A DNA stretch of 64,000 nucleotides from Arthrobacter livingstonensis (GTDB lineage Bacteria > Actinomycetota > Actinomycetes > Actinomycetales > Micrococcaceae), in NCBI RefSeq assembly GCF_003219815.1, contig NZ_QJVD01000025.1:1-64000 (forward strand), read 5' to 3'. Made by a program: the position numbers and the translations under genes. The first letter of the stretch is position 1. Each line of letters starts with the position of its first letter. The notes beneath the pieces are model-generated. The model ran no database searches. It was not told where the DNA came from and saw nothing but the letters and a program-made list of their open reading frames with translations. Shown piece after piece: positions 18,542 to 27,006 of the stretch.

Positions 18542-20188
18542 GTGAGCCGAATTTCCCCGCAACACGTCCGCCGCTTCAGGCACCGTTCCCTGACGCTGAC
18601 CACACAGATCCTGCTCAGCATGCTCTCCCTGCTGGTACTCGCAGTGGTCCTTGGCGCTTTCCTGTTCACGATTGTCAGCAACCAAACACTGGACCGGCAG
18701 TACCAACTCCGCGCCCTGGGTATCGCCACCACCACCGCAGCGATGCCGGCGGTCCGCTCCGCCCTGGCGACGGGGGACCCCGGAGAGACCATCGACGCGT
18801 TGGCCCACCAGGTCACGGACTCGGCAAATGCCGCCTATGTGGTGGTCACGGACCGGAACGGCATCCGGTTTTCCCATCCAAACCCCGCGCTCATCGGCAA
18901 GAAGCTGGAGGAGCCCGTTGCCGTCCTGGACGGGAAGACGCACCTGGGTTTTGACCCGGGCAGCCTGGGTCTTTCGGCCAACGCCAAGGCCCCGATCTTC
19001 GGTGCGGACGGCACCGTGATCGGCCAGGTGTCCGTGGGGATCCTGGACACGAAGGAGCAGGACGAGCAAGCCCAGAACATTTGGCTGATCGCCGGATTTT
19101 CGGCGCTGGTGCTGCTCCTTAGTGTGGGCGGCTCGCTGCTGTTGTCCCGGCGGATCAAACGCGTCACCTTCAACCTTGAGCCCTCCGAGATCGCGTTCCT
19201 GCTGCAGGAGCGCGAGGCGCTGCTGCACGGGATCCGGGAGGCCGTCGTCGGGCTTGACGACGACGGCAAGGTGACGGTGATCAACGAGGAGGCACGGCGG
19301 CTGCTCAAGGTCGAGGAGACGGCTCTGGGGACGCCCGTGGCCGAGCTGGTCCCGGCCGGCAGGCTGCGCGAGCTGCTCACCGGCACGCTGGACGGGGTGG
19401 ATCAGGTGGCACTGACGGAAGACGCCCTGCTGGTGGTCAACCGCATGCCGGTGTCCATCGGAGGGCGGAGCATCGGCTCCGTGGTCACGCTGCGGGACCG
19501 CACCGAGATCGAGGGCCTGGTGCGGGACCTGCACTCCGTCCAGGGCCTGATGGAGGCCATGCGGGCGCTGGAGCACGAATACGCCAACCGCCTGTACGTT
19601 GTCGACGGGCTGCTGGAACTGGGCGACGTGGAGCAGGCCAGGACGTATGTCTCACAAATCTCCGCCGTCTCGCGCTCGCTGGGCGAGGGGCTGCGTTCAC
19701 GCATCGCCCCGCCGGAACTGGCCGCCCTGCTGCTGGCGAAGATCACAGTGGCGGCCGAACAGGATGTGCAGATCGAGGTCACTGCCGAGTCCCGGCTGGA
19801 ACGTCCGATGGTGGACCAGTCGGAACTGCTCACTATCGTCGGCAACCTGCTGGACAATGCGGTGGACGCCCTCGCCAATTCTCCGCGGCCCCGGACCGTG
19901 AGCGTCCAGCTGGACGACGCCGACGGCGTTTTCATCGCCGTCCGGGACAACGGCCCGGGTGTGCCGGCGGACAAGATTGACGCCGTGGTGGTTGACGGGT
20001 ATTCCACGAAGGACACGCGGCCCGGCATGCGCCGTGGCATCGGACTGGCCCTGGTGCGGCGGATTGTGCACCGCGCCGGTGGCACGCTCGATGTGTTCCC
20101 AGGGCCCGGAGGTAACTTTGAAGTATGGCTGCCGGCAACGGCGGACCTCGAGGACACGGCAGACACCGAAGCAGGGGGCACGCATTGA
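18542..20188 (+). CDS. CitA/DcuS-type sensor histidine kinase
   Basis: About 548 residues. TM1 is at about 22-44, an extracytoplasmic sensor domain (about 45-178) contains YVVVTDRNGIRFSHPNP and VSVGILD, typical of the PDC/Cache fold of CitA, DcuS and DctS, and TM2 is at about 179-202. A PAS domain (about 215-320) follows, then the H-box EHEYANRLYVVDGLLELG with the phospho-acceptor His near 345. The ATPase has the N-box NLLDNAVDAL, DNGPGVP and GIGLALVRRIV. GTG 18542 is preferred; the longer frame begins in the promoter region. The family senses C4-dicarboxylates or citrate. The stop codon overlaps the response-regulator start by 4 bp. Confidence 0.88.
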   Translation: MSRISPQHVRRFRHRSLTLTTQILLSMLSLLVLAVVLGAFLFTIVSNQTLDRQYQLRALGIATTTAAMPAVRSALATGDPGETIDALAHQVTDSANAAYVVVTDRNGIRFSHPNPALIGKKLEEPVAVLDGKTHLGFDPGSLGLSANAKAPIFGADGTVIGQVSVGILDTKEQDEQAQNIWLIAGFSALVLLLSVGGSLLLSRRIKRVTFNLEPSEIAFLLQEREALLHGIREAVVGLDDDGKVTVINEEARRLLKVEETALGTPVAELVPAGRLRELLTGTLDGVDQVALTEDALLVVNRMPVSIGGRSIGSVVTLRDRTEIEGLVRDLHSVQGLMEAMRALEHEYANRLYVVDGLLELGDVEQARTYVSQISAVSRSLGEGLRSRIAPPELAALLLAKITVAAEQDVQIEVTAESRLERPMVDQSELLTIVGNLLDNAVDALANSPRPRTVSVQLDDADGVFIAVRDNGPGVPADKIDAVVVDGYSTKDTRPGMRRGIGLALVRRIVHRAGGTLDVFPGPGGNFEVWLPATADLEDTADTEAGGTH

Positions 20189-20853
20189 TCAGGACATTGG
20201 TGGTCGACGACGACTTCAGGGTGGCCGGCATCCATGCCGCACGGGTGGCCAGGGTTGACGGCTTCGAATGCGTGGGCGAGGTGTACAGCGCGGCGTCCGC
20301 GCGGGAGGCCATTGCCCGGCTGTCCCCCGACCTGCTGCTGCTGGACGTGCATCTGCCGGACGAGGACGGGCTCTCACTGCTGCGTTCCCTGCAGTCCGCC
20401 GGGGCCCAGGTTGACTGCATCATCATCACCGCCGCGCGGGACCTGGCCACGGTCAGGTCGGCCATGAGCAGCGGTGCGGTCTACTATCTGGTCAAGCCGT
20501 TCAGCTTTGACCAGCTGCGCACCCAGCTGGAGGCCTACCAGCGGTGGCGGCAGGCACTGGACTCCGCCCCAACAGCGAACCAGGCAATGGTGGACAGCCT
20601 GTACAACACCCGGTCCGCGGCGGTGCTCCCCCCGACCCCCGTGCCGCGTTTGCAGCCCACCATGCAGAAGGTCCTCGACGCCGTGAGGGCCGCCGGGGGA
20701 CCCATCGGCGCCGCGGAGATCGCCGAGCGGCTGGGCGTCAGCCGGCCCACCGCCCAACGCTACCTGGGCGCCCTGGAACGCAAGGGCCTGGTGGTGCTTG
20801 ACCTTAGTTACGGGACCACGGGCCGCCCGCTCAATTCCTACACCATCGCGTAG
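20185..20853 (+). CDS. CitB/DcuR-type response regulator
   Basis: A 222-residue partner of the preceding kinase. The receiver domain has the acidic pocket VVDDDF, phospho-acceptor Asp54 in LLLLDVHLPDEDG, and the conserved Lys in YYLVKPFS. The C-terminal part (about 150-222) has a winged-helix DNA-binding region with GAAEIAERLGVSRPTAQRYL. The start is TTG at 20185, overlapping the kinase stop by 4 bp; the in-frame ATG further upstream lies inside the kinase. Regulators of this family usually control dicarboxylate or tricarboxylate uptake. Here the only adjacent transporter is the divergent NitT/TauT-type operon. Confidence 0.9.
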   Translation: MIRTLVVDDDFRVAGIHAARVARVDGFECVGEVYSAASAREAIARLSPDLLLLDVHLPDEDGLSLLRSLQSAGAQVDCIIITAARDLATVRSAMSSGAVYYLVKPFSFDQLRTQLEAYQRWRQALDSAPTANQAMVDSLYNTRSAAVLPPTPVPRLQPTMQKVLDAVRAAGGPIGAAEIAERLGVSRPTAQRYLGALERKGLVVLDLSYGTTGRPLNSYTIA

Positions 20854-20862
20854 GCGGCGCCT

Positions 20863-21824
20863 TTAGCGGTCCGTGCCGCCGGGGGCCAGCGATTCCAGGA
20901 GCCCCACCTCATCCCTGCGCGGCAGCCCCTCCCAGTCGCCGGCCGTACTCACGGCAAAGGCACCCAATACCGCTCCGCGCCGGAGCCGTACGGCAACGTC
21001 CCCACCGTCAAGGAGCGCCGAGAGATACCCGGCCACAAAGGCGTCCCCGGCGCCAACGGTGTCCACCGCTTCCACCGAAACCGCGTCAACGTGGCTCATG
21101 CCGTCTTCGGTGTACGCGTCCGCACCCCGGGCACCCAGCTTGACGACGACGTCGCGCACGCCGCGTTCCAGCAGTTCAGCGGCGATTGCACCTGCGGCAT
21201 CCGCGCCGCGCGGCCGCCGGGAGAGAAGGTCCAGTTCGTCATCGGAGGCTATGACGACGGCGGCATGCCTGGTCAGCGGGGCAAGAACGGCCCGCGCCGC
21301 CTCCCTGGTCCACAGCTTGCTGCGGAAATTGACGTCCAGCGACACCATCATGCCGCTCGCGGCCGCCATCTCAGCCGCGAACGCAACGGCATCGAGGGCG
21401 TGCGCCGACAACGCCGGAGTAATCCCGGTCAGGTGCAGGATTCTCGCACCGTCCGCGAGCGGCTGCTCGAGGTCCGCGCGGCTGATGCCTGAACCGGCCG
21501 AGCCCTGGCGGTAATAAAAGGCCCGGCTGATGTCCGCCGTGCGCCGTTCCAGGAACATCACCCCGGTGGGCCGCCCACTGTCCCTTTCCAAACTGAGGTC
21601 CACGCCCTCGGCCCGCAACTGCCGTTCGATGAATTCGCCGTGCGGGTCCCTCCCAACACGGCCGGCCCAGCGCGCACCGAATGCCCCAGCCGGGACAGGC
21701 CCACAGCAACGTTCGACTCCGCCCCGGCGGCATGCATGGCCAGGTTGCCGCCCTGGGCCAGGGGCCCCTCGGAGCGCAGCGAGACCATGGTCTCGCCGAA
21801 GGTCAACACGTCAACGGATGCCAC
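20863..21824 (-). pseudogene. PfkB-family 2-keto-3-deoxy sugar acid kinase, frameshifted
   Basis: A kinase of the KDG/KDGal type, which would phosphorylate 2-keto-3-deoxygalactonate for the downstream aldolase step. The N-terminal part (from ATG 21824: LTFGETMVSLRSEG, then ESNVAVGLSRLGHSV) and the C-terminal part (RAEGVDLS onward, with the catalytic DTVGAGDAFVAGYLSAL) are in different frames. The shift falls in the alternating GCGCGC run at about 21670-21676, where two extra bases (or one lost) separate HSV from WAGRVGRDPHGEF. The protein is otherwise complete, so either the gene is recently broken or the run is a sequencing error. It is the last gene of the galactonate operon, convergent with the response regulator across only 9 bp. 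Confidence 0.75.
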
Positions 21825-21830
21825 GGGCCC

Positions 21831-22490
21831 TCAGCTCTCCCCTCGGGAATGGTCGGCAGCACGCCGAAGGTACTCCCGGGCGCGTGCGCGCATCCCGCCC
21901 AGGTCACCGCCGGCCGACGCGGCATTCCCTACCAGGGGGCTGCCCGGCCCAACGGCGGCGGCGCCGGCATCCCAATAGTCGGCCGCGTCCCCGGCTCCAA
22001 CCCCGCCAACCGCAATCAAGGGGACGTTCGGGAACGGGTCATGCAGCGCCTTGAGGTAGCGCGGCCCCCCAATGAAGGCGGGAAAGAGCTTGATCAAGGT
22101 GGCACCGCGGCTCATTCCCTCATGCACCTCGGTGGGCGTCAGTGCCCCTGCCAGCACCGGGAGGCCCCGGCGGACGCCCTCGCGGACGGAGTCCGCCAGG
22201 GCGGGCGTGACGATGAATTGGGCACCGGCGGCTTCCACCTCCCGGACGTCGCTCACGCTCAGGACCGTGCCGGCCCCCACCAGCGCGTCCGGCGGTGCGG
22301 CTGCGCGGACTGCGGCAATGACGCCCGGAGCGTCCGGCGTAGTCAATGCAACTTCAACATAGCGGAACCCCTCCTCCATCAGCGCCAGTGCGGCCGCCGT
22401 TGCTGCTTCTCTGCAACTGCCGCGCACAATGGCCACGAGCTTGGCCGCCCGAACCCCGGCAAGGAATTCCTGTGGTGTCTGGTTCATCAT
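21831..22490 (-). CDS. dgoA: 2-dehydro-3-deoxy-6-phosphogalactonate/gluconate aldolase
   Basis: About 219 residues of the KDPG/KDPGal aldolase family, splitting the phosphorylated keto-deoxy acid into pyruvate and glyceraldehyde 3-phosphate. The catalytic Glu is in RYVEVALTTP, the substrate-binding region is GAGTVLS, and the Schiff-base Lys is in ATLIKLFPA, followed by AVGGV. ATG 22490 (or the next ATG, 22487) begins 5 bases after the dgoD stop, behind GGTGAGG. The symbol rests on operon context with dgoD; by itself a KDPG aldolase (eda) cannot be excluded. Confidence 0.88.
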   Translation of the reverse strand: MMNQTPQEFLAGVRAAKLVAIVRGSCREAATAAALALMEEGFRYVEVALTTPDAPGVIAAVRAAAPPDALVGAGTVLSVSDVREVEAAGAQFIVTPALADSVREGVRRGLPVLAGALTPTEVHEGMSRGATLIKLFPAFIGGPRYLKALHDPFPNVPLIAVGGVGAGDAADYWDAGAAAVGPGSPLVGNAASAGGDLGGMRARAREYLRRAADHSRGES

Positions 22491-22494
22491 CGCC

Positions 22495-23643
22495 TCACCA
22501 TTCCGCAAAGGAGCCGTCGGCGTGGCGCCAGACCGGCCCACGCCAGGCGTGGCCGCGCTTATCGGCCTCACGAACGGCATGCTCATCAATTTCAATGCCC
22601 AGCCCAGGGCCAAGAAGTCGCTCAAAGTGGCCGTCCACAAACTTCAGCGGGCTCTTGTCCAGCACGTAGTCAAGGACCTCGGCACCCTGGTTGTAGTGGA
22701 TGCCGATGCTTTGCTCCTGGATGAGGAAGTTGGGCGTGGCAAACCCCACCTGCAGGCAGGCGGCGAGCGCCAGGGGCCCGAGGGGACAGTGCGGGGCCAG
22801 CTGGACGTCATAGACCTCTGCCAGCGCCGCTATTTTGCGCACCTCGGTGATGCCGCCGGCGTGCGAGAGGTCGGGCTGTGCCACGGCGATGCCGGCCTGC
22901 AGCGCCGGCAGGAATTCCTGCCGGTTGTATAGCCTTTCCCCCGTGGAGACCGGCGTGGTGGTTGACTGGGTGAATTCCCGCAGCAGGTGCGTGTTTTCCG
23001 GGACCACGGGCTCTTCCAGGAAGAACGGCCGGTAGGGTTCCAGGAGCGGCGCCACCCGGCGGGCGTTGGCGAGGGTAAACCGCCCGTGGAAGTCGACGGC
23101 AACGTCGCGGTGCTCCCCGAGAACTTCCCGGGCGGCCGCCACCCGGCGGACCACGCCGTCGATCTCCGCCACCGACGCCACGGGGGACATCCGCCCGCTG
23201 GCGTTCATTTTCACGGCCGTCAGCCCAACGTCCAGCTGGGCCTGGATCGACTCGGCGACTTCACCCGGTTCGTCCCCGCCCACCCAGCCATAGGCGCGGA
23301 TGCGGTCGCGGACGTGTCCGCCCAGGAGCTGGTGGACCGGGGTGTTGAAGTGCTTGCCCGCAATATCCCAGAGCGCCTGGTCCAGGCCCGAGACCGCACT
23401 GGCGAGGATGGGCCCGCCCCGGTAGAAGGAACCCTTGGTCATGACCTGCCAGTGGTCCTCGATGCGGAGCGCGTCGGCCCCCATGAGAATTTCGGAGAGC
23501 TGTTCGACGGCGGTGCGCACGGTTTCGCTCCTGCCCTCGCACGTGGCCTCCCCCCAACCCACAATCCCGCTGGCGGTCTCGATCCGCACAAACAGCCAGC
23601 GCGGCGGGACGAGAAAGGTTTCTACTTTGACAATGCGGGTCAC
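22495..23643 (-). CDS. dgoD: D-galactonate dehydratase
   Basis: A 382-residue enolase-superfamily enzyme dehydrating D-galactonate to 2-keto-3-deoxygalactonate. It follows the DgoD pattern closely: PPRWLFVRIET, GFYRGGPIL-type GSFYRGGPIL, the metal Asp in VDFHGRF, EEPVVPENT, STGERL, QPDLSHAGGITE, and the catalytic APHCPLGPLALAA, ending in the family-typical WRHADGSFAEW. The length equals that of the E. coli protein. It sits in one operon with an ABC importer, aldolase and kinase, giving a De Ley-Doudoroff-type route. Confidence 0.95.
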   Translation of the reverse strand: MTRIVKVETFLVPPRWLFVRIETASGIVGWGEATCEGRSETVRTAVEQLSEILMGADALRIEDHWQVMTKGSFYRGGPILASAVSGLDQALWDIAGKHFNTPVHQLLGGHVRDRIRAYGWVGGDEPGEVAESIQAQLDVGLTAVKMNASGRMSPVASVAEIDGVVRRVAAAREVLGEHRDVAVDFHGRFTLANARRVAPLLEPYRPFFLEEPVVPENTHLLREFTQSTTTPVSTGERLYNRQEFLPALQAGIAVAQPDLSHAGGITEVRKIAALAEVYDVQLAPHCPLGPLALAACLQVGFATPNFLIQEQSIGIHYNQGAEVLDYVLDKSPLKFVDGHFERLLGPGLGIEIDEHAVREADKRGHAWRGPVWRHADGSFAEW

Positions 23644-23653
23644 GAATGCGCGC

Positions 23654-24547
23654 CTATCCCTTGGTTGCGCCGGCAGTCATGCCGGAGACGATGTATTTTT
23701 GCGTGAAAAGGGCGATGACCATGATCGGCACGGTGACCACCGTTGCCGCGGCCATGAGCCCGCCCCAGTCGATGCTGGCGTAGGAGACAAAGTCAAAGAT
23801 CGCCACCGGGAGGGTTTTCGTGTGGGCGCCGGAGAGCACCAGCGCAAACATGAAGTTGTTCCACGAAAAGATGAACGCCAGGATCCCCGCCGTCGCCATG
23901 CCGCCCACGGACAGCGGGAGTGTGATCTTCTGGAATGCGCCGATCGGGGTCAATCCGTCGACCTGGGCGGACTCCTCCAGTTCCAGCGGCATGGAGTCGA
24001 AGTAGCTCATCATGATGTACACAATCAATGGCAGCGCCACGAACATGTGGCTCAAAATGAGGACGGTGAATCCGCCCACCATGCGCATGTTGGAGAATAC
24101 GTAGTACCACGGCACCAGGAGGGAAATCCCGGGGATGACGCGGGCCATCAGCACCACCAGGGCCGAACGCTGCATGGTGAACCTGCTCATGGCGTAGGCG
24201 GCGGGGACGCCCAGGACCAGCGAAAGCACCGTGGAGACGAACGCCACCCAGAAGCTGTTGAAAATGTAGACAAAGTAGTTGTTGCGGGTGATGACGTTGA
24301 CGTAGTTCTCCAACGTCGGGGTAAAGACGATCGTCTTTGTGGCGTCGTAAATGTCAACGTTGGTTTTCAGCGATGACGCGAAAAGCCAGGCCAGGGGGGC
24401 CAGCAGGGCCAGAACCACGACGGTGAGCGCACCAACGCGGAACCATTTGTAGGCACGCACGGACAGCGGCTTGCGGCGGCGGACCGGCCGCGCGGTGCCG
24501 TGCGGATCCACTTGGGTGCTGCCGGCGGACAGAAGTGATTTGCTCAT
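23654..24547 (-). CDS. Sugar ABC permease (MalG type), galactonate operon
   Basis: About 297 residues with six hydrophobic segments and the EAA loop ELEESAQVDGLTPIGAFQKI that docks with a MalK-type ATPase. ATG 24547 overlaps the stop of the MalF-type gene (ATGA), and the longer frame runs into that gene. No ATP-binding subunit is encoded in this operon, so it probably shares a general MsmK/UgpC-like ATPase encoded elsewhere, as is common in actinobacteria. The substrate is inferred from dgoD to be galactonate or a related sugar acid. Confidence 0.92.
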   Translation of the reverse strand: MSKSLLSAGSTQVDPHGTARPVRRRKPLSVRAYKWFRVGALTVVVLALLAPLAWLFASSLKTNVDIYDATKTIVFTPTLENYVNVITRNNYFVYIFNSFWVAFVSTVLSLVLGVPAAYAMSRFTMQRSALVVLMARVIPGISLLVPWYYVFSNMRMVGGFTVLILSHMFVALPLIVYIMMSYFDSMPLELEESAQVDGLTPIGAFQKITLPLSVGGMATAGILAFIFSWNNFMFALVLSGAHTKTLPVAIFDFVSYASIDWGGLMAAATVVTVPIMVIALFTQKYIVSGMTAGATKG

Positions 24548-25482
24548 TGCTTCGCGCCTTTCCTGCGCCGGGTCAGAATCCACATGAACGCGATGATGAT
24601 GAGGAAGAAGATCATGAGCACGGCGGAGGCAACGCCGTATTCGTTGTAGTCGAAGCTCAGCCCGTACGCGTACACATTCAGCGTCTCCACCTCATGGAAG
24701 GACCCTCCGCCCTTGCCCTTCGTGGCGTAGAGAGTGTCAAAGGTTTTCAATGCGTCAATGCTGCGCAGCAGGATGGCGACGATCACGGTTGGCATGATCA
24801 GCGGCAAGGTGACGTAAAAGAACCGCTGCCTGGCGTTGGCACCGTCAACGCGTGCGGCCTCGTCGGGTTCATCCGAGAGCGACGTCAGCCCGGCCAGCAG
24901 AATCAGCACCACCATCGGCGTCCACTGCCAAATGTCCATGAAGATGGTGGTGGGAAGGGCCGTGTACTGCCCTGACAGCAACGGTTGCGGGGGAATGCCC
25001 ACCCAGCCGAGCATCTGGTTCGCGAAGCCGATGTTGGGGTCAAAGATCAAACGCCACATCATGCCGACCGCCACCGGTGTTGCCACCAGCGGAAGCAGGA
25101 TGGCGACGCGGACCCATTTCTCCCCACGGAAGGGACGCCAGAGAAGAAGGGCAATGATCATGCCGAGGACCATTTCGACAGCCAGCGCGCTAAAGGTGAA
25201 GTAGGCGGTCCGCCCGGCCGCGGGCCAAAAGCGGTCGGTGTCGGAAAGGACCGTCAGGTAGTTTTTCAAGCCGATGAAATCCGACGGCGCCCGCACCGAA
25301 CCGTGCGCATCCGTCAGGCTCAGGTAGATGGTCCACACCAACGGGAAAATGATGAGCAGTCCAACGAAGATCATGGCCGGGGCCGCAAACAGCCATTTTC
25401 TGTGCTTGTTGGCCCAGTCGGAGAAGGTCCTCGGCTTCGCCACCCCCTTTGCACGGGTTGGGGTCGTATAAGAAACAGACAT
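24544..25482 (-). CDS. Sugar ABC permease (MalF type), galactonate operon
   Basis: A 312-residue membrane subunit with six hydrophobic segments and the EAA loop SDEPDEAARVDGANARQRFF. It pairs with the MalG-type permease, whose start overlaps its stop. It is separated from the upstream binding-protein gene by a strong hairpin, which likely lets the binding protein be made in excess of the permeases. Confidence 0.92.
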   Translation of the reverse strand: MSVSYTTPTRAKGVAKPRTFSDWANKHRKWLFAAPAMIFVGLLIIFPLVWTIYLSLTDAHGSVRAPSDFIGLKNYLTVLSDTDRFWPAAGRTAYFTFSALAVEMVLGMIIALLLWRPFRGEKWVRVAILLPLVATPVAVGMMWRLIFDPNIGFANQMLGWVGIPPQPLLSGQYTALPTTIFMDIWQWTPMVVLILLAGLTSLSDEPDEAARVDGANARQRFFYVTLPLIMPTVIVAILLRSIDALKTFDTLYATKGKGGGSFHEVETLNVYAYGLSFDYNEYGVASAVLMIFFLIIIAFMWILTRRRKGAKQ

Positions 25483-25536
25483 GGTTCACCTAAAGAGTTG
25501 GGACGGATGGGCCTGCACGCACAGCCCGGTGCGGCG

Positions 25537-25573
25537 GTGCGGCAAGGCAGCCAACGGGGCTGCCCTGCCGCAC
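25537..25573 (-). promoter_or_regulatory. Intercistronic stem-loop between binding protein and permease genes
   Basis: GTGCGGCA-a-GGCAGCC pairs with GGCTGCC-c-TGCCGCAC around a 5-nt loop, with one internal mismatch. It begins 13 nt beyond the binding-protein stop and lies 54 nt before the MalF start. It has no T-tract, so it more probably protects upstream mRNA or partly terminates than ends the operon. Confidence 0.65.
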
Positions 25574-25585
25574 AGAAAGGCTCTG

Positions 25586-26866
25586 CTACTTGTCGCTTTC
25601 CAGGAACTTCTGGAACGCGTCATTGGATGTTGCCGCGGCGGCGGCGGAATCACCGCCCGTGATGGCGGTGACGATCGGTTCCCCGACAATCTCACGCGCC
25701 TTGCCAACGGCAATCACCAGGGGACGGTCGTGGCCCACCCCGTGTTCGGCACTGAAGGCGATGGCCTCGGCCAGGTCCTTCGGGTATGTCGAGATGCCGT
25801 CAGCGTCCGCCCAGACGGAACTGCGCGGTCCGGGGACGCCGGCCTTCTGGGCGGCAAGGGTCCGTTCCTTGGATGTTGCCCACTGGATGAATTTCCAGGC
25901 GTTGTCCTGGTTTCCGGAGGCCGAGTTGATGGCAAGGCCCCATGAGGGGATGTTGTAGGGCTTGGAGCCCGCGGGGCCCGCCGGCAGAGCGGCGAACCCG
26001 ACCTTGTCGGCAACCTTGGACTTTGCGGTGTCGGTGGCGTTCTTGTACAGGGAATCGGCCTCGGTGTAGAAGGCCGCATTGCCCTGCGTGAAGATTGCCA
26101 TGGCCTCCGGCCAGCTCATGTCCGTGCTGACGTTGGCGGGACCGTACTTGTTGATCAAGCCGCCATAAAACGCGTAGGCGGCCTTGGCCTCAGGCGTGGC
26201 GATGGTCGACTTCCCGGAATCGTCCATGAAGTCCCCGCCGAAGCTGTACAGGAAGCTGGAAAACTGCGTGACCGCCGCGGACTTGTTGGTGCGGGCCACG
26301 AACCCGGCAATTCCCTTGTTGGCCGCGGAAATCTTCTTGGCCGCTGCTTCTAGCTCCTCCATGGTCTTGGGAACGGCCACCCCCGCCGCTTCGAGGAGGT
26401 CCTTGCGGTAGTAGAGCACCTCGCGCTCGGTGATGATCGGGACGCCGACCACCTTGCCGTCAAAGGTGCTGGCGGTGACCGGTCCCGGCTGGAAGTCCTT
26501 CCAGTCCCACGACGCATCCGAGCTGACGTGCTTGGTCAGGTCGGCCAGATACGTGTTCTTGGCGAACTGCTTGCCCTCCTGCAGGGGGCGGTACATCATC
26601 ACATCAATTTCATCGCTGCCCGCGTTGAGCTTGACGTTGTACTGGTCGGAGAGCTGGTCTTCGCCAAGCTGGGTCAGTTCGACCTTCAGTCCTGACTCTT
26701 TCTCAAATTCCGGGATGGCGGCCTTGATGCCGTCGGTCCACACATGGTTGGCCAGCGTGACGCGAACCGTGTCGGAGGCTTTTCCTTCGCCGCCGCCACA
26801 GGCAGCAACACCAAACGGAACCACAACTGCAACAGCGAGAAGCTGGAGTACAGAGCGTCGCTTCAT
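25586..26866 (-). CDS. Extracellular sugar-binding lipoprotein (family 1), galactonate operon
   Basis: A 426-residue binding protein. The signal peptide ends in the lipobox GVAACG with Cys23 lipidated. The mature protein has the family-1 pattern: an N-terminal VRVTLANHVWTDGIKAAIPEFEKE region, MYRPLQEGKQF, VVGVPIITEREVLYYRKDL and WKFIQWATSKE. It is the first gene of the operon and has GGAAGT upstream. The ligand is unknown but is probably the sugar acid used by dgoD. Confidence 0.9.
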   Translation of the reverse strand: MKRRSVLQLLAVAVVVPFGVAACGGGEGKASDTVRVTLANHVWTDGIKAAIPEFEKESGLKVELTQLGEDQLSDQYNVKLNAGSDEIDVMMYRPLQEGKQFAKNTYLADLTKHVSSDASWDWKDFQPGPVTASTFDGKVVGVPIITEREVLYYRKDLLEAAGVAVPKTMEELEAAAKKISAANKGIAGFVARTNKSAAVTQFSSFLYSFGGDFMDDSGKSTIATPEAKAAYAFYGGLINKYGPANVSTDMSWPEAMAIFTQGNAAFYTEADSLYKNATDTAKSKVADKVGFAALPAGPAGSKPYNIPSWGLAINSASGNQDNAWKFIQWATSKERTLAAQKAGVPGPRSSVWADADGISTYPKDLAEAIAFSAEHGVGHDRPLVIAVGKAREIVGEPIVTAITGGDSAAAAATSNDAFQKFLESDK

Positions 26867-26890
26867 TACGACTTCCTTTTCTTTTGGGCC

Positions 26891-26906
26891 GGAGCCTCAA
26901 GGCTCC
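26891..26906 (-). promoter_or_regulatory. Small hairpin in the leader of the galactonate operon
   Basis: GGAGCC-TCAA-GGCTCC is a perfect 6-bp stem with a 4-nt loop, about 25 nt upstream of the binding-protein ATG, inside the probable 5' untranslated region. It could stabilise the leader or modulate translation. Confidence 0.45.
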
Positions 26907-26913
26907 AAACAAC

Positions 26914-26934
26914 TATGTGGCATCAAAACACATA
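26914..26934. promoter_or_regulatory. Candidate operator between the galactonate operon and its regulator
   Basis: TATGTG and CACATA form a perfect inverted repeat with a 9-nt spacer. A third CACATA copy lies at 26956-26961, toward the regulator. The 140-bp divergent gap is unusually AT-rich. I infer binding sites for the adjacent FadR-type regulator. Confidence 0.5.
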
Positions 26935-27006
26935 TGCCGTATTTGCGATGTTAGTCACATAAAACATACTTATCAACGACCGTGATCCAATCGGTATGAT
27001 GCACTC

